DNA from: Hyaloperonospora brassicae
Lineage: Eukaryota > Oomycota > Peronosporomycetes > Peronosporales > Peronosporaceae
Direction of reading: 5' to 3'
Assembly: GCA_947650285.1 (NCBI GenBank)
Contig: CANTFL010000498.1
Span: forward strand, 160,119-224,118
Length of the DNA stretch: 64,000 bases
This document shows, piece after piece, positions 22,091 to 32,072 of this stretch. Every line of letters begins with the position of its first letter. The stretch's first letter is position 1. Made by a program: the position numbers and the translations under genes. The notes under the pieces were generated by a model. It was not told where the DNA came from and searched no databases. It saw only the letters and a program-made list of their open reading frames with translations.

Positions 22091-23413
22091 ATGTCTATGC
22101 GAGGTGACTCAATACCTACACAGCCCGGTGCTGTGCCAGCCTCTGTGGCATACGATTCGTAGTATGCTGCTCCTTCTTCGCCTGCAGCAACAGGTGCTGC
22201 AGGTGAACGCGGTATCACACCGCGTGCGCATGATGACCTCGACGTAGAGGTCATCTACTCTGGTGAGTCAGACGTGTCTGACTCGGGCAATGCGCCAGAG
22301 GCGTCTCGTTCACCGGCGACGCCTCAGTGTTCGCCAAGGCCACTGCCGAACGAACGGACTCGTGAGTTGCAACACAGTTTGTTCGGCAGTGATGACGAAT
22401 CGGATGATGAGTATGTTTGATCATCACCGCAATCAGCTCGAGCTCCTTCGCACGAGCGGCTTGAAGATGGTGCAACCCATCGTCATACTGGCAACCGTGG
22501 TACCGACAACGGTACCACTGTGAAGAGTGATGAGCCGAAGCCGTGGCGTTTGCCCGAACGGATCATCAATAGCTTGTACCACGAGACAAGCCAACACCAT
22601 CGAATACCCTTATTCGATGCGACTGAGCTTCACGGCTTGAATTACGGCGGGAAGAACTTTCGCGCGGAAGAAGAATTTTATCTCGATGTCTTTCTTAGAC
22701 ATCGATGGTACAACAGCAACCAAAAGCGTGACAAAGCATCGCTTTTGGCTGCGTGGAACGCGTTCGTCCAAAACGTAAAGAATTTTGGACGAGAAGGGTG
22801 GCTCAAGAAACTTTAGACGACACGTCTCAGGTTCGAAAGGAGAACGCCAACCGGTGCTAGGTACCGGTTGCATTGTTTATCGAGTGAGGCAGACATTCCT
22901 TGCCTTACATGGGGAGACCCTTGTGCGAGTTGTGTTGACAACTCGCAGCGTGCACATAGGGATGTGTATTCCCTAAGTTCGCCCTGGGGAAGGGCACACA
23001 TCTCGGCTGAGATGCGTGACGCGATTGCTAACTTTCAATCCGTCTACAAGCGCCTAGGGCGCGTTTTTACCGATGGTACACAGGACTCATCGGATGGGTC
23101 TCGTCATACTGACGGACGAGACCTTCAACATCCATCAACAGCTGAGGGCGGGGCTTCCAGCTGTTCCAAGAGGGTGGATACCCCCGCCACTGGACGAGGT
23201 AGCTCGTCCTTGATCCTGAATCGTCACGGTGATTCAAGATACGCTCCACTAGAAAGCGTTGATCACCGTGAGCATCCACCAAAGAATGTGGTGGAGGAGG
23301 AAAGACCTCCTCCAGAACCCCAGGCCCACCATCTCGACTCTTACGAGATGGAAGCGCAATCGATGAATTGCGCGATGACTCGAAGCACGAGCGCGACCGG
23401 CGCTACGTTTTGA
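22091..23413 (+). pseudogene. B1 antisense ORF, N-terminal and middle parts (stops)
   Basis: One plus-strand frame from ATG 22091 to 23413, with stops TAG (near 22160), TGA (near 22420) and TAG (22814-22816). Segments: an acidic Ser/Asp/Glu N-terminus (SGESDVSDSGNAPEASRSP); a conserved-looking globular piece at 22520-22816 (KPWRLPERIINSLYHETSQH, FYLDVFLRHRWYN, AAWNAFVQNVKNFGREGW); then a hydrophilic region. No sense gene lies opposite 22000-23060. The same frame and the same stop positions occur in B2. At the second position the codon is TGA in B1 and TAG in B2. Product unknown. Confidence 0.55.
23067..23282 (-). CDS. B1 chromodomain (pol C-terminus)
   Basis: A classical chromodomain: [20 protein letters not shown], then [16 protein letters not shown], with the aromatic-cage Trp/Tyr residues in place. 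It is the tail of pol and should direct integration to modified histones, as in chromoviruses. The frame differs from the integrase frame by a shift near 23260. Confidence 0.85.
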   Translation of the reverse strand: MVDAHGDQRFLVERILNHRDDSGSRTSYLVQWRGYPPSWNSWKPRPQLLMDVEGLVRQYDETHPMSPVYHR

Positions 23414-25675
23414 CTGATACCGTGCGGAAGAACCGCAAGGATCACGAGGCTGATCGGGCGAGAGATCGCGCCGATTATGCCACAGCGCAGCATCAGGTCG
23501 AGCGGGATGTCCGCTCCCTATTCGGCGAGCTGGCGACAGCTCGCGGGGAGATATCTCGGTTGAGTTCCGAGGTATCATATCTGCGCGACCAGACGGATCG
23601 TCTAGAGCGCGAACGCAAGAACGTGATGGATGTTCTTGAACGTAGAGGCTATCTTCATCGGAAGAAGAAGGCTCGTACTGACAGTACGGCCTGAGCCTCC
23701 CCACGTTAAACGTAGGATGCGTGCGCATCCTACGTGGCAATTCGAGTGTGTATGCATTGCCTTTGCGATGAAACACTCGAAACGGCCCAATGTATTTCGG
23801 CAGTAGTTTACTACTGCCGACACTAGTGACTGCATGTCCAGGTAAGTTTACCGTAGACAGTAGTACTAGGTCGTTAACCTTAAATGAAAGAACATTTGCT
23901 CTTCCATTCTTGTCTGCGTTCCGTTTCTGACGGTCCACCGCATTTGCGATGGAGTCCTGAACGAAACGGACTACGGCCTCTCGAGTCAGCAGGAATTTCT
24001 CTGCTGACTCTTTGTTTTGTCTGGCAGTGCGCTTCGTGCGCACTTCTAAGAGATCATTCTCTTCTTCAGCGAGGTTGTCTTCTTCCTCGCTGGCATAATC
24101 GTTGACAATGCTAAATATACCAGCATCGTCGTCATCATCCGAGTCAATAATAGCGATGACGCTATTATTGAGGTGATCTTATTCATCGATGTCGACTTGA
24201 TCGACATCGGCATCATACGTGACGACGTTAGCGTCGACACGTGATAAGCAAGAGCCAAAACGGTTTTTGCTCGTGCGAGTCCCTCCCCTCTTATCCAAGA
24301 GTCACACTCTAGAAGGGTGGGTACACGTGGATGGCGTAGGCCATTCACGTAAAACGGTGTGTGCTGTGTGGAAGCATGAACCGAATTATTGATGGCTAAT
24401 TCCACCATGGGTAGGAATTTGCTCCAACTCGGAAACGAGTGGACATATCCTCGAAGGATCTCTTCGAGGACACGGTTCGCACGTTCCGTCTGACCATCTG
24501 TTTCGGGATGGTCAGAAGTAGACATCTTCAATCGTGTTCCGAGAGAACGGAACACGGTTTGCCAAAATGCCGCCGTGAACCGAGGGTCACGGTCGGATTC
24601 GAGTTCACGGGGTAACCCGTGGAGTCTAAAGACCGTGTCTAGAAAGACACGCGCACAACCTTGAGCCTTGATAGACTCAGGGACAGCAGCAAGATGGTTA
24701 TCTTGCTGAATCGGTCAACAAACACAAGAATACCATTATTCTTGTGAGCGTCTTCGGGAAACCCGAAGACGAAGTCCATTGCTACGTACTGCCAGCACTC
24801 TGTCGGAACAGGCAGAGGCTGTAATGGCGCACGGGATGAAGGACTAGGCTTCACCCGTTGACAAACCTCGCAAGCACGTATGTACTTGCGTACGAACTGA
24901 TACTGGCGGGGCCAGTAAAAGTCACGACTTACCGTGAGGTAAGTCTTTATTCTCCCACGATGGCCACCTGTTGGGGCATCGTGACACTCATACATGATGC
25001 GTAAACGCAAATCATTATGAGTGGGGACGACGACACGAGGCGTGTCGCCGTCAACGGCTGTATAATATACCAGTCCGTTAAGCGTTGTGTACCGATCCGA
25101 TGAGGATCGGTACAAAGCCGGTAAATCCCTCATGGGTTTACTGGATGGATTCACCAGATGATCCATCAATCGCAGAAGATCCTTATCTTCCGCGTATGCC
25201 TTTCTTACGTCGTCAAGTAAACTTGACGACGGGACACTGACTGACAGTGTCGCAACAGTGGGCTTATCCATAATGTTGATTTGTGCGTCCGGCTCGAAAT
25301 CGGGCCGGCGCGAGAGCGCATCAGCGACGACAGTTAGTCGTCCTGGATTATACTCCACGGAGAAGTTATACTTCGCGAAGAGAGACAGCCACCTCGCCAT
25401 CCTCTGCGAGAGGTGTGGGCAAATGACGCATGGTCGGTATACACGATGAACGGTCTATCTCTCAAGAGATAGACGCGAAACTTAGCCAGTGCGTACTTCA
25501 TGGCATTGAGTTCCTTGTCATGCACTGGGTAATTGCGCTCAGCTGCTTGCAGCTGCCGCGACTGATAACAGATGAAGCGCTCCGCGCCCTCTGCATCTAA
25601 CTGCATTAACGCACAGCCGATTGCAAAATTGCTGGCGTCACAGACCACATGAAAATGGTCTGTCCTGATCTGCAA
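23249..25675 (-). pseudogene. B1 RNase H and integrase (frameshifted)
   Basis: RNase H begins with HVVCDASNFAIGCALMQLD (25650) and keeps YPVHDKELNAMKYAL. A frame change near 25390 leads to SLFAKYNFSVEYNPGRL, the HHCC domain (YECHDAPTGGHRGR ... CEVCQRV) and the first catalytic Asp (AMDFVFGFPEDAHKN). Another frame change near 24705 precedes SDRDPRF, and DHPETDGQTERANR carries the Glu. A GPY-like module lies near 23860-23960 (LPKYIGPFRVFHRKGNAYTL). All these lesions are also in B2. Confidence 0.85.
23368..23694 (+). CDS. B1 antisense coiled-coil ORF
   Basis: A charged, heptad-like protein segment (HEADRARDRADYATAQHQVE ... LSSEVSYLRDQTDRLERERK) ending in a basic tail RKKKARTDSTA and TGA. It continues the antisense gene in another frame. 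No ATG opens it (the first listed codon is TTG), and the frame is open upstream to about 23270, so it is probably the C-terminal domain of one protein after a frameshift. It lies exactly opposite the integrase-to-chromodomain linker of pol. A is organised the same way, but the sequences are unrelated. Confidence 0.5.
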   Translation: MRDDSKHERDRRYVLTDTVRKNRKDHEADRARDRADYATAQHQVERDVRSLFGELATARGEISRLSSEVSYLRDQTDRLERERKNVMDVLERRGYLHRKKKARTDSTA

Positions 25676-27350
25676 TTGCCAAGATCGGCGATTGCATCAA
25701 GCTTTGCTTGATACCCTCAAAGGAACGCTGGCACTCAGCGTTCCATGACCACTTGACATTTTTCTTGAGCAAGCAAGAAAGATGAACCGTCATCTCGGCG
25801 TAGTTGCGCGAGTACTTGTGCAAGTACGCCGCAAGACCAAGGAACTTTCGAAGTCCCTTGACATCGACTGGCACTGGCCAGTCGGTGATCGCCTTGATCT
25901 TTTCGGGATCAGAGCGTACGCCGTGTTTACCCACGATGCACCCAAGAAGTGGTATTTCGCTAGCCGCGAATATACACTTCTTGAGGTTGGCGTACAACTT
26001 ATGCTTGCGCATAAGTTGAAGAACCTGACGAACGTGAGTTCTGTGAACTTCAACGTCCGTCTTCCCGTCCATAGCCCGGCTATGGACGAACACATCGTCG
26101 AAGTAACTCGGTGCGAAGTCTCGCACCGGTCTCAACAGATTTGTTACACATCTGTTGAATGTTGCAGGGGCATTACTCAGCCCCTGTGGCATCACTAGCC
26201 ACTCCCACAGCATCCCGCTGGGGGTACTCACTGCTGTGAACGGGACGTCCCGTTCACGCATCAGGATCTGATAGAATCCATCCATCAGATCCATGGACGA
26301 AAAGATGGTACTCTTTGACATACCATCTATGATTACGTCCTTCCTCGGTATCGGCGTCTGAGCCGGTACCGTTGCAGCATTCAACTTGTTGAATGCGTGC
26401 ACTATCCGCCACCCTCCTGTGGCCTTTCGCACACAGAAGGTTGGAGATCTGTGAGGGGATGTTGATTCCCTCACATGGCCCGCTGCTAAGCGATCGGCAA
26501 AGAACTTGTCGATCGCTAGCACCTGTTCACGAGGCAGTGGCCACTGCTTCATGACACAGTACTTCAAGCCCGGTTTGAGCTCGATCTCGTGTCGAGTGCC
26601 TTTGTCCTTAGGCAACTCGCAAGGTACGGATTCAGGGAACACATCCCTGAATTCGATCAAATCCTTATACAAAGGATTTGCCTGAAGTGACTCTCAGGAT
26701 TGAGACGCGTATCGCTCAATCCGAGTCTTCTCATCGAGGACACTTTCGTCCATCGATGAGCTGCTGAGAACCCGTTCGTTCTCAGCAAATACTATTGCCG
26801 ACCGAATATCGGCCACATACTCATCCTCTGTGACGAGTATGCAGATCTGCTTGACTTTGCCACTACGCAGATCACGCAAGAACCGTTTCGGTTCTAGCGT
26901 TGGCAACTGAGTTATCTCCGAAGTTGACTTCGGAGGCACAATCAGATCAAGCGTATAAGCGCCTACGCTTGATCCGTCATTAACCAAGACGTTCAACGTC
27001 TCGGTTTTTTCCTGGGTTTTTGCTTCTACAGGTTGCTGAGGGCCTGATCCCTCAGCAAGTGACTCTTGAGGAATTCCTTCCTCAAGTACGTGGGGACTTA
27101 TTCCCTCGACGTCTTCTGACTGTGGCTGTGCAACAACAGTCAGGCACCGATCCTCTACGGTCGACTCTCCAGTCGACCTAGGATTTTCATGTTGCCACTT
27201 GTGGGGAACTGGTTTCTCTCTTGCTAGAATGTCGCTCGCTAGGCGTGCATCCACGTCCCGGTCCACTCTACTTATTCGAGTGGTGGACCTTCGGCGCCGC
27301 CTGTACTTCTGTACAGCCGCCGGGAGCTTGCTCCACAGTGTAGTGATCAA
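25638..27350 (-). pseudogene. B1 reverse transcriptase with N-terminal spacer (one stop)
   Basis: An acidic spacer (27350-26697) is followed by TGA (26694-26696), then in the same frame a complete RT: RHEIELKPGLKYCVMKQWPL, the fingers and palm with [24 protein letters not shown] block, catalytic SYFDDVFVHSR, and connection up to LAIADQDRPF. A one-base T insertion then breaks the join to RNase H. B2 has the same TGA and the same insertion. Confidence 0.85.
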
Positions 27351-27966
27351 CTACACTGTGATCTTGTGCAGTCGTGCTAACGACCGTACCGCAAGTGAGG
27401 CCATCGCACTCACTCGCAGAACATCCACACGATTGTGGACACTCCATGATGTTCATCAGATGGCCATCTGATAAACAAGCGGCAGGCATCTTCACGGATC
27501 GATGCTGCCAGCTCACCCTTGGCTCGTACTTTCTGAGCCAAGGTAATCCCAGGATGACATCAAATTTGTCATCCAGATCCAGTACGATGAAGTCATCATC
27601 GTACTGTTCGCCCACTAACGTGTAGTGGATTCCGAATACACTATTATTCACAGTGATAGGTGCGCCTGTCGCTGGGCGCACCGTCATTCTTGTTGGAGCG
27701 ATCTCCCGCTCCACGAAGTTGGAACTTCCTGCCTCTAACGACTGGCGACGAACAAAATTGTTTGACGCCCCACAGTCAACAAGAGCACGAAGCGACAAAT
27801 CATTTGTCGCTTCCAACTTCAAGGTGATGAGCGAAACGTCATCACCAGGTGCAGAGACACACATAAATTGTGTGTCGGGAGAAACCTTCTTCAAGAGATT
27901 TGCAAATTCTCTTGAGGTTGCTGGATCAGTAGGGCGCTCCGCCCCTACTGACCCCGACCATTTTTT
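27268..27966 (-). CDS. B1 protease, expressed by -1 frameshift from gag
   Basis: An open frame continues from the slippery site at 27966 through KWSGSVGAERPTDPATS into a retropepsin: active-site region LRALVDCGASNNFVRR (Asp-Cys-Gly-Ala instead of Asp-Ser/Thr-Gly-Ala), a flap region, and DDDFIVLDLDDKFDVILGLPWL. A Cys/Ser-rich tail follows (CGCSASECDGLTCG). It should cut the Gag-Pol polyprotein. The Cys after the catalytic Asp is also in B2. Confidence 0.8.
   Translation of the reverse strand, partial: KKWSGSVGAERPTDPATSREFANLLKKVSPDTQFMCVSAPGDDVSLITLKLEATNDLSLRALVDCGASNNFVRRQSLEAGSSNFVEREIAPTRMTVRPATGAPITVNNSVFGIHYTLVGEQYDDDFIVLDLDDKFDVILGLPWLRKYEPRVSWQHRSVKMPAACLSDGHLMNIMECPQSCGCSASECDGLTCGTVVSTTAQDHSVVDHYTVEQAPGGCTEVQAAPKVHHSNK
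27927..27966 (-). promoter_or_regulatory. B1 programmed -1 ribosomal frameshift signal
   Basis: Slippery heptamer A AAA AAT at 27966-27960 in the correct phase of the gag frame, a 9-base spacer, then a hairpin at 27950-27927 (CAGTAGGGGCG / CGCCCTACTG, one bulged G, loop GAG). The gag TAG (27947-27945) lies inside the stem. Shifting -1 enters the protease frame with no stop in between. Confidence 0.75.
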
Positions 27967-29099
27967 GATGGTCCGTCTCGCTGTTGCGGCTTCGCAACAG
28001 CGCTGGACCCACGCCCATTGCCCTTTCTGGCAAATGGTCGTCCATTTCGCTCAGTACTGTTTGGTACTGGGCGTGGAGCACTACACTCATATGCGTAGTG
28101 CCCTAACTTCTGACAGCAATTGCACCTCTGCAATCGATTGTTGTTTGAAGAGCGAGGTCTCTCGCTCTCAACATAGCAGAAGGCCATTGGTTCTGGACCT
28201 CCGATATCTTGTCGTCTTAGTGAACGATAAGAGTTTGAGCTAGCATGAGACAGGATCATGCTAAAGTCTTCCTGTTCCGCGGCTGATATCTCTTCTTCAA
28301 GCGTATTCGTCTCAAGGTGGAACAGGTGGCTCCTGACGGGCCCTTCTGCGAGCCCTTGCATGAACACCGTGATCAACGTGTGTTCATGAACTGGGTTAGC
28401 AATTATACTACTCGCAAGGAGTCGTATATGTTGTGCGTAAGCGTGCACATCACGCTTACCCTGCTTGAGTTTCAGGGGCTCTGAATGAGCCCTGAACTCA
28501 GCCCGTGTCGGCTCAAACGTTTGTCTGAGCCGGGACTTGAAGTCATCTAGCGACCTAAACACATGTGGGTCGCTACTCTCGAGCCCCAGGTACCAAGTTT
28601 TGGCACGCCCTGCCAAGTGGGTCTGAGCAAATGTGAGTTTCATTTCCTCATCTTCGACGCGACGAGCCTTTAGGGCTCTGTCGAGTTCGACAAACCATAG
28701 TAACAGGGAGTCCTCCGGGACTCCACTGTACTTGGAAGTGTCAACCTTCATGACTTCGGGACGACGCGCATGCGCCGTCCCGCCCACAGCAGCATGGAAT
28801 TGCTGCTGTCTCAACAGCTCTGTCTGTTGAGCACCGAGTTCTCTCAACTGCTCGGCCTGTTGAGAGCCTTGCTGGTGAAGCAAGGCTACTTTCTCCATAT
28901 CGGCGACAAGTTCTTGTTGAATGAACTGGGCGATAGCGGCATGTTGTTGGTCTCTGTCTAGAGACTCCAACATGGCGCTAACGACGAGCTCGCCTACAGT
29001 TGAATTCATTCGTTCTACCGCAACCCATTCGATGTCACTCAAATGGGTAAACCCTTCACGCGTGGCGTGAAAGGTGTCTTCTTCATCCAACATGTTCAT
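27945..29099 (-). CDS. B1 gag
   Basis: An intact 384-residue Gag. Residues 30-115 are helical and Gln-rich (LRELGAQQTELLRQQQF). Residues 120-290 form a Ty3/gypsy capsid domain (KYSGVPEDSLLLWFVELDRA, SRLRQTFEPTRAEFRA, LITVFMQGLAEGPVR). A CCHC zinc knuckle CNCCQKLGHYAYEC lies near 335, followed by a basic Gly/Arg tail. It packages element RNA into particles. ATG 29099 is the first start after the PBS; another Met follows two codons later. Confidence 0.9.
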   Translation of the reverse strand: MNMLDEEDTFHATREGFTHLSDIEWVAVERMNSTVGELVVSAMLESLDRDQQHAAIAQFIQQELVADMEKVALLHQQGSQQAEQLRELGAQQTELLRQQQFHAAVGGTAHARRPEVMKVDTSKYSGVPEDSLLLWFVELDRALKARRVEDEEMKLTFAQTHLAGRAKTWYLGLESSDPHVFRSLDDFKSRLRQTFEPTRAEFRAHSEPLKLKQGKRDVHAYAQHIRLLASSIIANPVHEHTLITVFMQGLAEGPVRSHLFHLETNTLEEEISAAEQEDFSMILSHASSNSYRSLRRQDIGGPEPMAFCYVESERPRSSNNNRLQRCNCCQKLGHYAYECSAPRPVPNSTERNGRPFARKGNGRGSSAVAKPQQRDGPSKNGRGQ

Positions 29100-29125
29100 G
29101 TTGGATGTTGTGGTCCTTGGAAGGA

Positions 29126-29141
29126 CTACAAAGTGCTACCA
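29126..29141 (-). other. B1 primer-binding site
   Basis: On the minus strand, two bases after the LTR, TGGTAGCACTTTGTAG. The first eight bases are as in family A and fit a ...UGCUACCA tRNA end. Confidence 0.6.
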
Positions 29142-29143
29142 GG

Positions 29144-29535
29144 TGTACCGGGGCACACCCTTGCGTGAACTTAACGCAAGGGTATCGGTGCCCCGACAGA
29201 CGTACACAAGGCAAGCGAGGAAGCGTTGGTAGGGTAAAAGCAGAACTGGTATATTAATATAATTAAGTCTTTAAACTACTGTCTCTCTATTTGACTTAAC
29301 TTAATTATGCTAATATAACTGAGTGTATGGTGACGTCTCGTCACCACTCATTGCGCGCGTCTTGCGGCGATTGGTGGGTTGATATCATCAAGCTATCAAC
29401 CAATGAACAGACTCTTTGGTCGACCCTTCAATATCACCACTTTGGTGATATTGTTAAAAGAATATTCAACTTCATATTCTTTATTGACACTTTCTTTAAA
29501 GTGACAATTTCCATGTAACGGGCTGCCCCGTTATA
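29144..29535 (-). repeat. B1 5' LTR (392 bp)
   Basis: Nearly identical to the 3' LTR of B1. Its ends have decayed by single bases (TATA instead of TACA at 29533-29535; TGTACC instead of TGTAAC at 29144). Confidence 0.9.
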
Positions 29536-31427
29536 GAGCCAATGCTATGCTTCGTGATTTTGCCAAGGCATACGACACGCTGCAACGTTCATATCTACGT
29601 TTCGGGGAGCTGACATGGCTTGGCTTTTCTCCCCACTTCGTATCAGTTGTGGCGGCCTTACACCTCGACACGTGCCGTTTTCTCGTGAATAGGTATCGCT
29701 AAAGTCGAAGTAAGTTTGATTTTGGAATTTGGCAAGGGTGTCCTTTTGCACCACTTCTTTTTTCTCGCCCTCAATAGTGTCCATCGGGCGATTCAAGAGA
29801 GAAAAAACGTTCTCGGCGTACCCGCACGTCTGGAGAGCGGCCTACTGGGTTTAAATTTTTGATTATGCGGACGATAACGCTTGTTTATTCGTGATCGTAC
29901 TAAGATTCAGCTGGTTGTTACTATTCTCGATATTCGCTAACGTTTCAGGTTTCCGCACTAATCAATCAAAATGAATGGTCATTGAGCTATACCCTCGTGG
30001 ATCAGTTCTGCCGCTAGACATGTGTTCTCTTTATGCAGTCTTCCAGCGACTTTTGCTAGTACCTTGGTGTTATGGTGTATCAACAGGATGCGTTGGCTGA
30101 AAACTAAATCGAATGCATTCGTTCTCTACGAATCCGGCTTGTCTTAGCCCGAAAGAATACGCACGGTGGAATAAAGAGCTCGGATCGACAGTGACGTTTC
30201 GTTTCCAAAAGTTTCCTTCTTAGCGTGGCACTGTTGGCATTCTACTGCCGTAGTTGCCCGGTTGCAGGTCTTGATTATGGGATTTGCCAGGGTGTTTGTA
30301 ATGGCAAGTGGTCCCGAACATGGGTCCCTTGCTAGATGGCTGCACTACAAATCAAGCAGTGTGGACTAGAAGTTTCGTGTATTCAAACGGAGCTGATGAC
30401 TATGGCGGCGACGGTGGTCGAACATGGGGCAGCTACTGTTTCTTTGCGCGATGTACTGATAGGTGACTTCGTTTGGGGCTCTGATGAGTAGGGCGGCCTA
30501 CATCATGCCTTGTTGAACGAAAGAGAAGAATCATTTATATCGAGCGACATTCTGTTAAACCGGTTCTGATATCGTTGGACTTTCAGCGGCTAGACATGCC
30601 CGTCACAATGAGGTCAAGGAGGTCAACCTACGAGAGGTCTCGTTTGGTTCGAGAGCCGAGGTCGAATATATTGAAGACGGTAGTGGCATAAATGATGTTC
30701 GCCGGGTACTTGATGACAAACTACGTGCCGGGATGAAAGTTGACGTAGCGTCATCGGAGCGATTTGAACACAGGTGGCTGGTCCACGCCACTCTCAAGGA
30801 TTTGAAGCGGCTAGGGGAGATCAACGGGTCAGGCTCATACCTTGAACAGGGCTGAATTTACGCAGGCGCAGAATTGCCATGGCGACACAATGTCTTGGGT
30901 GACCATTTAGAGTTCATTATCTTGTTTTTGCTTATGCGTGACATGGCGACCCAATCTATGGCAAAGCGGTGACGTTTTAGATATTTTTGCTTTGCTATTT
31001 TGTACAAATTCCCAGCACTGGTAAATAAGTCACTTGAGCCAAAGTCATAGATTGGGTACTCGACGAAGGTGCATCGGTATCATGTCTGGCTACTCAATAG
31101 TGCATGTACCTCAAAGACTCATTTCGATACGGGCGTGGTATGCGGCGTGCAACTAGTCTCGTCTATGTCGGCTCGTAATCTTGCCGCTACTACGGCCAGT
31201 GGGGATCTTGTCCACGTCAGCGCATACCCGGCGCTCACGCGCGTTGTACATATGTGGGCGGCCCACCCGCAGACAACTGAGACAGATTATTAACCGGTGG
31301 CGTCGTGCTGAAAAAATTAGACTTCTCGATAAGCATGTGGCGAATCCGGGATTTCACTTTATTTCCGAAGGTACACCGTTGGTCAATTGAAGCGAGATTC
31401 GATGAATAAAAGCGCCATTACCAACCA
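29536..31427 (+). pseudogene. LINE L1, middle fragment: RT palm to post-RT region
   Basis: It begins at the B1 flank with NAMLRDFAKAYDTL (RT motif A), then LTWLGFSPHFVSVVAALHLD, a WQGCPFAPLLFSLALN block, and the catalytic YADD (29864-29875). After 30000 only patches remain, ending with RWRRAEKIRLLDKHVANPGF near 31290 and APLPTN at the A2 flank. Stops include TAA after the YR near 29700 and two before the right edge. It continues in frame on the minus strand at 6304. Confidence 0.8.
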
Positions 31428-31963
31428 TGTAGCGTAGGTACACAGCTCCTTAAGTCAGAGGAAGACTTAACGCTCTTACGAGCAACTTTGGTTCTACGAA
31501 CCCGACTCAAAGAGTCAACAGCTCCGAGAGCTAAGAGTTGGTTCAAAGAACCCGACTCAAAAAGTCACACAAGCTCAAAGAGCTTACGGTCCCTGTTCCA
31601 GGGGGACCAAACGATTCAAAGAATCAAACGCACTGAGTACACGAGGAGTATCTGCCTTAACAAGGCGTTGCTACCTCCTTATCGATCGCAAGACGCCTCA
31701 GAGAGGCACGTGTCTTATGTTGATCAAAATGGGAACTGAATTTTATTTCTCCTTTTAACCTAAACGAACACCTTAGAACAAAGTAAATAACCTACTCACT
31801 AAAGTCATAAATAAACCTATTAAAAGATCTCGTAATCAATGGTTGACAGACATCAGTCTTCAACAATCGATACTTGTGTTCTAATACTACTTTAAAAGGG
31901 ATCCCATACCTCGTGTGTACCACACCCATTGTCGACTACCAGTCAACGTGTAATACCGTTACA
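31428..31963 (-). repeat. A2 3' LTR (long type, 536 bp)
   Basis: It matches the A1 5' LTR in length and in diagnostic changes (CGTGTACTCAGTGCG, CCATTGATTACGAGATCTTTT), not the A2 5' LTR. The PPT GTGGGGGAGGG lies next to it at 31974-31964 on the minus strand. Confidence 0.9.
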
Positions 31964-32072
31964 CCCTCCCCCACCAGACTGACGATTCCACAAAACGTTA
32001 ATCGAATTGTTGACTCGAAGAGGAAGGTATGTGTGCGCTTCAACCTTACGGCTGGCAAAAAAACGAAACACC

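Larger units (their letters stand above)
21570..29535 (-). mobile_element. Ty3/gypsy chromodomain retrotransposon B1
   Basis: A full-length element of 7,966 bp on the minus strand. Order (5' to 3' of the element): LTR 29535-29144, PBS, gag, -1 frameshift, protease, RT, RNase H, integrase, chromodomain, PPT, LTR 21960-21570. A plus-strand coding region lies between the PPT and integrase. The flanks differ (ACATC left, GAGCC right); GAGCC is also the left flank of B2. Its two LTRs are very similar to each other. Confidence 0.93.

Noticed and set aside
23067..23694. Taking both strands' open frames in family B as proof of two genes
   Set aside because: Dense palindromes make both strands similarly stop-poor, so openness alone is weak evidence; only frame-preserving divergence counts.
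21570..29535. Simple explanation that B1 mismatched flanks come from decay of a target duplication
   Set aside because: GAGCC recurs exactly at B2 and the LINE heals in frame there; decay would not produce this.
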